Assembly (NCBI GenBank): GCA_943704415.1
Contig: CALSCO010000546.1
Coordinates: forward strand, 1 to 46,201
Direction: 5' to 3'
Length of the DNA stretch: 46,201 bases
Source: Parvularia atlantis
Lineage: Eukaryota; Opisthokonta; Rotosphaerida
Part shown: positions 43,779-46,201 of the stretch, piece by piece
Numbering within the stretch: the stretch's first letter is position 1
How the letters are laid out: every line of letters begins with the position of its first letter
Translations under genes and position numbers: made by a program
The notes under the pieces: generated by a model
Told to the model about the DNA's origin: nothing
Database searches by the model: none
What the model saw: the letters and a program-made list of their open reading frames with translations, nothing else

Positions 43779-44638
43779 GATAGCCAAAGGGCACCGCAGC
43801 GTCTGCCGCGCAGGAGCCGCGTCAGCGTACGTGCGCGTGTGCGTGTGTTGTGCGCACGGTCGCTCTTGAGCGAGTCGAGGAATGCGCGGTACGTGTCGTC
43901 GTACAGGGCGTTCGCCAAGTCGTCTGTGCACGCGCCATCAGCACCGGTACGACAGGGCGTCATCGAGCGCGCGCACTCGGATCGAGCGTGTCCGCGGTGC
44001 TGCTCCTGGTGCGCGTGCGTCCGGCGACGAGCTGCGCGCGCGAGTGAGCGAGGCGCGCGCACGAACATCGGCGGCCCACCGTGTCGTCGTCGTCGTCGTC
44101 GTGGCCGTTATCGCGCGATCGCCCCGGCCTGCGCGCTTGCCTGTGAACACCAACACCGCGCGAGCAGGTGCCAGAAGCACGCACCCGCCGCGACGCGCCC
44201 GGAGCTTGCGCGGTGGCGCGTACTCGCCGTCGTCCTCGTCCTCGTCGTCGGTCCAGTTGAGCTCGAGGAACGGCACGCCAAAATGGTCTGCGAACGCGCG
44301 CCATCGGCGGCCGGCACGTGCACCAGCGACGCCGCGCACCCTGCTCGTGCGCGCTGATCTGCTCGAACGTGTCAATGTCGCGCTTCTGCACGAACGGCGG
44401 CAGCTCGGCCGTCGCGTCGAAGCTCTTGGCAAAGTCGAGCGTCTTGCGGTCCGATACGACGGCCTGGTGCGCGCCTCAGCCGCGGCCTCCGTGTGCGCAC
44501 GGCACGCACGTGCACGAGGCTGCGGAAGTTCTGGAAGGTCAGGTTGTAGCGGTCGGCGATGTCGCGCATCGGGTCGTTGGCGGGCGGCGGGGCCGTGCGC
44601 AGGCGCTTGCGCGATGTCCCGGACGGCTCGCCCGCCAT
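41510..44638 (-). CDS. GON4-like SANT/Myb-domain nuclear protein
   Basis: Start ATG 44638 (MAGEPSGTSRKRLRTAPPPA). Early exons include DPMRDIADRYNLTFQNFRSL, TLDFAKSFDATAELPPFVQK and an acidic VPFLELNWTDDEDEDDGEY. Middle exons include NINDILDDLPSSPPSLS after an Asp run, FVELLTVTFMLTREFSCFPL, and LMKEYEAMDATYKRMRSRHK. The key part is PMLRLSSDSIQHLATAPHLF, then RFVPGEER-LVCAGIARFG, THNWERLSTFYLPIKTPQQL and AIKFKNAMSTKARPNVIK. Its 'F.P.E...l..G...fG.....i...lLp.kT..QL..r.KN....r..n.IK' layout matches the SANT-like region of GON4L. The C-terminus is Gln-rich and acidic, ending ELATSDDEE. Probable chromatin or transcription cofactor. Many introns; roughly 700 residues. N-terminal exon joins are less certain than the SANT region. 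Confidence 0.65.
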
Positions 44639-44893
44639 CTCTCGGCACGATCGCGCCCGCGCGCGCGCGCGCAAAAAAGTGAGCGTCTTCGTTGCGTGCC
44701 TGTACACGTGAGGTGGCGGGGGGGTTGCGGGCGTGGTGACAGAAGGCGCGTGCATGCGTGCGTGTCGGTGGTGTCGGGGGCGGCGTGAGGGGGCCGGGTG
44801 GAGGGTTAGACAGAGGATGAGATCGATCTTGTGGAGGGGGGAGAAGGGCTCAGGGGCCGGGAAGCGGACGCTCGGAGGACGGAGCGAGAGGCC

Positions 44894-45639
44894 TTACTTC
44901 TTGCCCTCCATCGCCTTGTCGAAGAACTGCGCAGATGCATCGATCGCCGCGTTTAGATGCGCGCACGGCCGGACCGCGCGACGGCCGCGTGCCTGGGCAA
45001 AGTTGGTAATCCGCGCCGCCTCGTACTTCTTTGGGTCTGCGGCGCCGGGGCACAAGGGTGAGTGCGGCCGAGGCGCGAACGGCGAGCGCGCGCACCCTTC
45101 TCCTTGCGCGCCTGCAGCTCAGTGTAGTACGAGCTCTGGATGAAGCGCGGCAACGAGTCGTCCTTCATCATGTTGAAGACGTGCGTCTGCAGGTCGTCAA
45201 ACAGCTTGGGCGAGGGGTTGTCCTGGGGCCAGCCGACGAGGTCGATCTGTTTCGGGAAGCGATGAGCGACCCGCGTCCTGCGCCCGCGCACGTCGCCGCC
45301 GCGTACCTGCTTCTGGCTGACGTTGATCTGCAGCGGGCCCTCGCGCGAGATGTACGTGTCGTAGATCCGCTGCGCCAGGTCCTTGTGCTGCGCACGGGGG
45401 GGGGCCGCGGGCGACCACCACAACAACATAGCGCGCGCGTCAGACTCGCGCCGCGCGCCCCGTTGCGCCCCGCGCACCTTGGCCGGGTCGGACGAGCGGT
45501 AAATCTCGACGTCGAGCCAGAAGAGCAGGTTCTCGATGTTGAACTCCTTGAGGCAGAACTCCTTGAACGCTTTCAGGTACCACTCGTTGGCGAGGTTGTC
45601 GTGCAGGTTGTCGAAGCTCTGGCTGCTGGCCTTCTTCAT
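44894..45639 (-). CDS. Small RGS-domain protein
   Basis: Regulator of G-protein signalling: a GTPase-activating domain for heterotrimeric G-alpha subunits. Start ATG 45639 (MKKASSQSFDNLHDNLANEW). Exons give the RGS core: AFKEFCLKEFNIENLLFWLD, VEIYRSSDPAK; HKDLAQRIYDTYISREGPLQ, INVSQKQ; LFDDLQTHVFNMMKDDSLPR, FIQSSYYTEL. FC..E...ENLLFW, the ISREGPLQINV segment (reminiscent of 'ps...iNi') and 'D..R.F..S..Y' are hallmark positions and are kept, with LPRFIQS in the last. The last intron probably runs from a GTCCGG donor to GCAG before FFDKAMEGKK and the TAA stop. About 160-170 residues, so little beyond the RGS domain. It implies heterotrimeric G proteins in this organism. The in-frame upstream reading begins with GTG, so ATG 45639 is preferred. 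Confidence 0.9.
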
Positions 45640-46072
45640 CCTGACGCCGCTGCTTGACGTGGGCGCGGGGCGGGCGCGTGCGGAGGGGGCGAGGGTGGGG
45701 GCTTCTGCGGCGCGGCGCGGCGCGCGGGCGTGAGCGCGTAGGAGGGGTGCCGACGGCACGAGACAGAGAGAGAGAGAGAGAGCGACCGCGTGGCCCCCCC
45801 GCACGTCATTTCACGCTGAAACGGCGGCGTGGCAGCGCACCCCCCGTGCTGCCGTCGTGTGCGGCCCGGTGCGACCAGCCCGACGCAGGCGCGCGCGCGC
45901 GCGTGAGCGCCGGGCACGCGGCACCATCTCGGGGCGCCACGCGGGCTGCGCACGAATCGTGAGAGCGCCGGAATGTGCGGCCCCTTGATGAACGGACACG
46001 CGTTGCCATGCACAAAGCCTTTCGCGGTCGTTGTCGCATGTGCTGTCGCGGGTGCGGCCCGCGCGCACACGC
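45640..46072. other. 433-bp gap upstream of the RGS gene, no gene seen
   Basis: This holds the RGS promoter/5' leader and the 3' region of the next minus-strand gene. It includes an AG dinucleotide repeat (45765-45782) and C-rich runs. No open frame here has the domain content, splice signals or neighbours that would make it a gene. Confidence 0.4.
45765..45782 (+). repeat. (AG)9 microsatellite
   Basis: Nine AG units in the non-coding region upstream of the RGS gene. A simple repeat with no other evident role. Confidence 0.95.
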
Positions 46073-46201
46073 TCAGCAGTCGCCGTTGTCAAACTCGAGC
46101 GCGAGGCACAGCGCGTCGTCCGCGTTGAGCGTCGCGTGGGTCCAGTAGGCTGCGCGGCGGCACGGGGGCGGGGCGATTTGTCGGTCACAAACCGGGGGGG
46201 G
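46073..46201 (-). CDS. Unrecognised gene, last exon only (cut by window end)
   Basis: On the minus strand an acceptor (CCGCGCAG) at about 46150 opens an exon reading YWTHATLNADDALCLALEFD, then NGDC and a TGA at 46073-46075. A donor-like GTGACC or GTTTGT upstream (about 46182-46190) completes a short intron. The exon has the composition and splice context of the other genes here, so it is probably a real 3' end. Too little is visible to name it. Confidence 0.5.
   Translation of the reverse strand, partial: PPPVCDRQIAPPPCRRAAYWTHATLNADDALCLALEFDNGDC

Noticed and set aside
1-46201. Prokaryotic or viral origin, transposons, LTR elements, tRNA or rRNA genes
   Set aside because: Spliceosomal introns run through nearly every gene. 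No transposase, integrase, reverse transcriptase, terminal repeats or tRNA cloverleaf were recognised by eye; a tRNA scan was not possible.

Overview
This window is nuclear DNA from a GC-rich eukaryote with very compact genes. Nearly every gene is cut into short exons by introns of about 45-70 nt. These introns have a strong donor (GTGCG is the commonest start), a branch-like CTGAC or CTCAC about 10-25 nt before the acceptor, and a CAG acceptor. The gene set points to a fungus or close fungal relative: an ADP1-type ABC transporter with EGF repeats, POL5, EBP2, an SQS1-type R3H/G-patch protein, mitoribosomal mL44, VPS5-like sorting nexin and an RGS protein. A Rab32-like GTPase and a GON4-like SANT protein fit an early-diverging lineage better than a yeast. 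I cannot name the species. The window begins with a run of 7 G and ends with a run of 8 G, so it may be a whole contig that stopped at G homopolymers.

Layout, left to right. (1) A 5'-truncated Rab32-like GTPase gene with a long C-terminal extension (+). (2) A LisH-WD40 gene (-), whose stop lies 4 bp from the first gene's stop. (3) A large multidomain RhoGAP gene with ADF-H, SH3-like and SAM-like domains (+). (4) GUF1/LepA, a mitochondrial translation GTPase (+). (5) mL44 (-), head-to-head with (6) POL5/MYBBP1A (+), with only 30 bp between start codons. (7) EBP2 (-). (8) A small Ras-family GTPase (+). (9) The ADP1-like ABC transporter (-), head-to-head with (10) CDT1 (+). (11) A zinc alcohol-dehydrogenase-family gene (-). 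(12) A VPS5/SNX1-like PX-BAR gene (-), head-to-head with (13) a type II AAA+ ATPase (+). (14) A tiny 92-residue four-exon gene (+). (15) SQS1-like R3H/G-patch (+). (16) An EntS-like MFS permease (+). (17) An unrecognised protein (-). (18) A GON4-like SANT protein (-). (19) A small RGS protein (-). (20) The last exon of an unrecognised gene cut by the right edge (-).

Two themes link the genes. Several serve ribosomes or translation: GUF1 and mL44 in mitochondria, POL5 and EBP2 in nucleolar 60S assembly, and SQS1 as a likely Prp43 cofactor. Several others serve small-GTPase, membrane or signalling work: Rab32-like, Ras-like, RhoGAP, VPS5-like and RGS. Whether the clustering means anything is open. 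The compaction is striking: intergenic gaps fall to 4, 11, 26, 29, 30 and 51 bp, so promoters and 3' ends must overlap neighbouring coding sequence. Exon assignments are by eye from splice motifs and protein continuity; no mobile element, CRISPR array, tRNA or rRNA was found.
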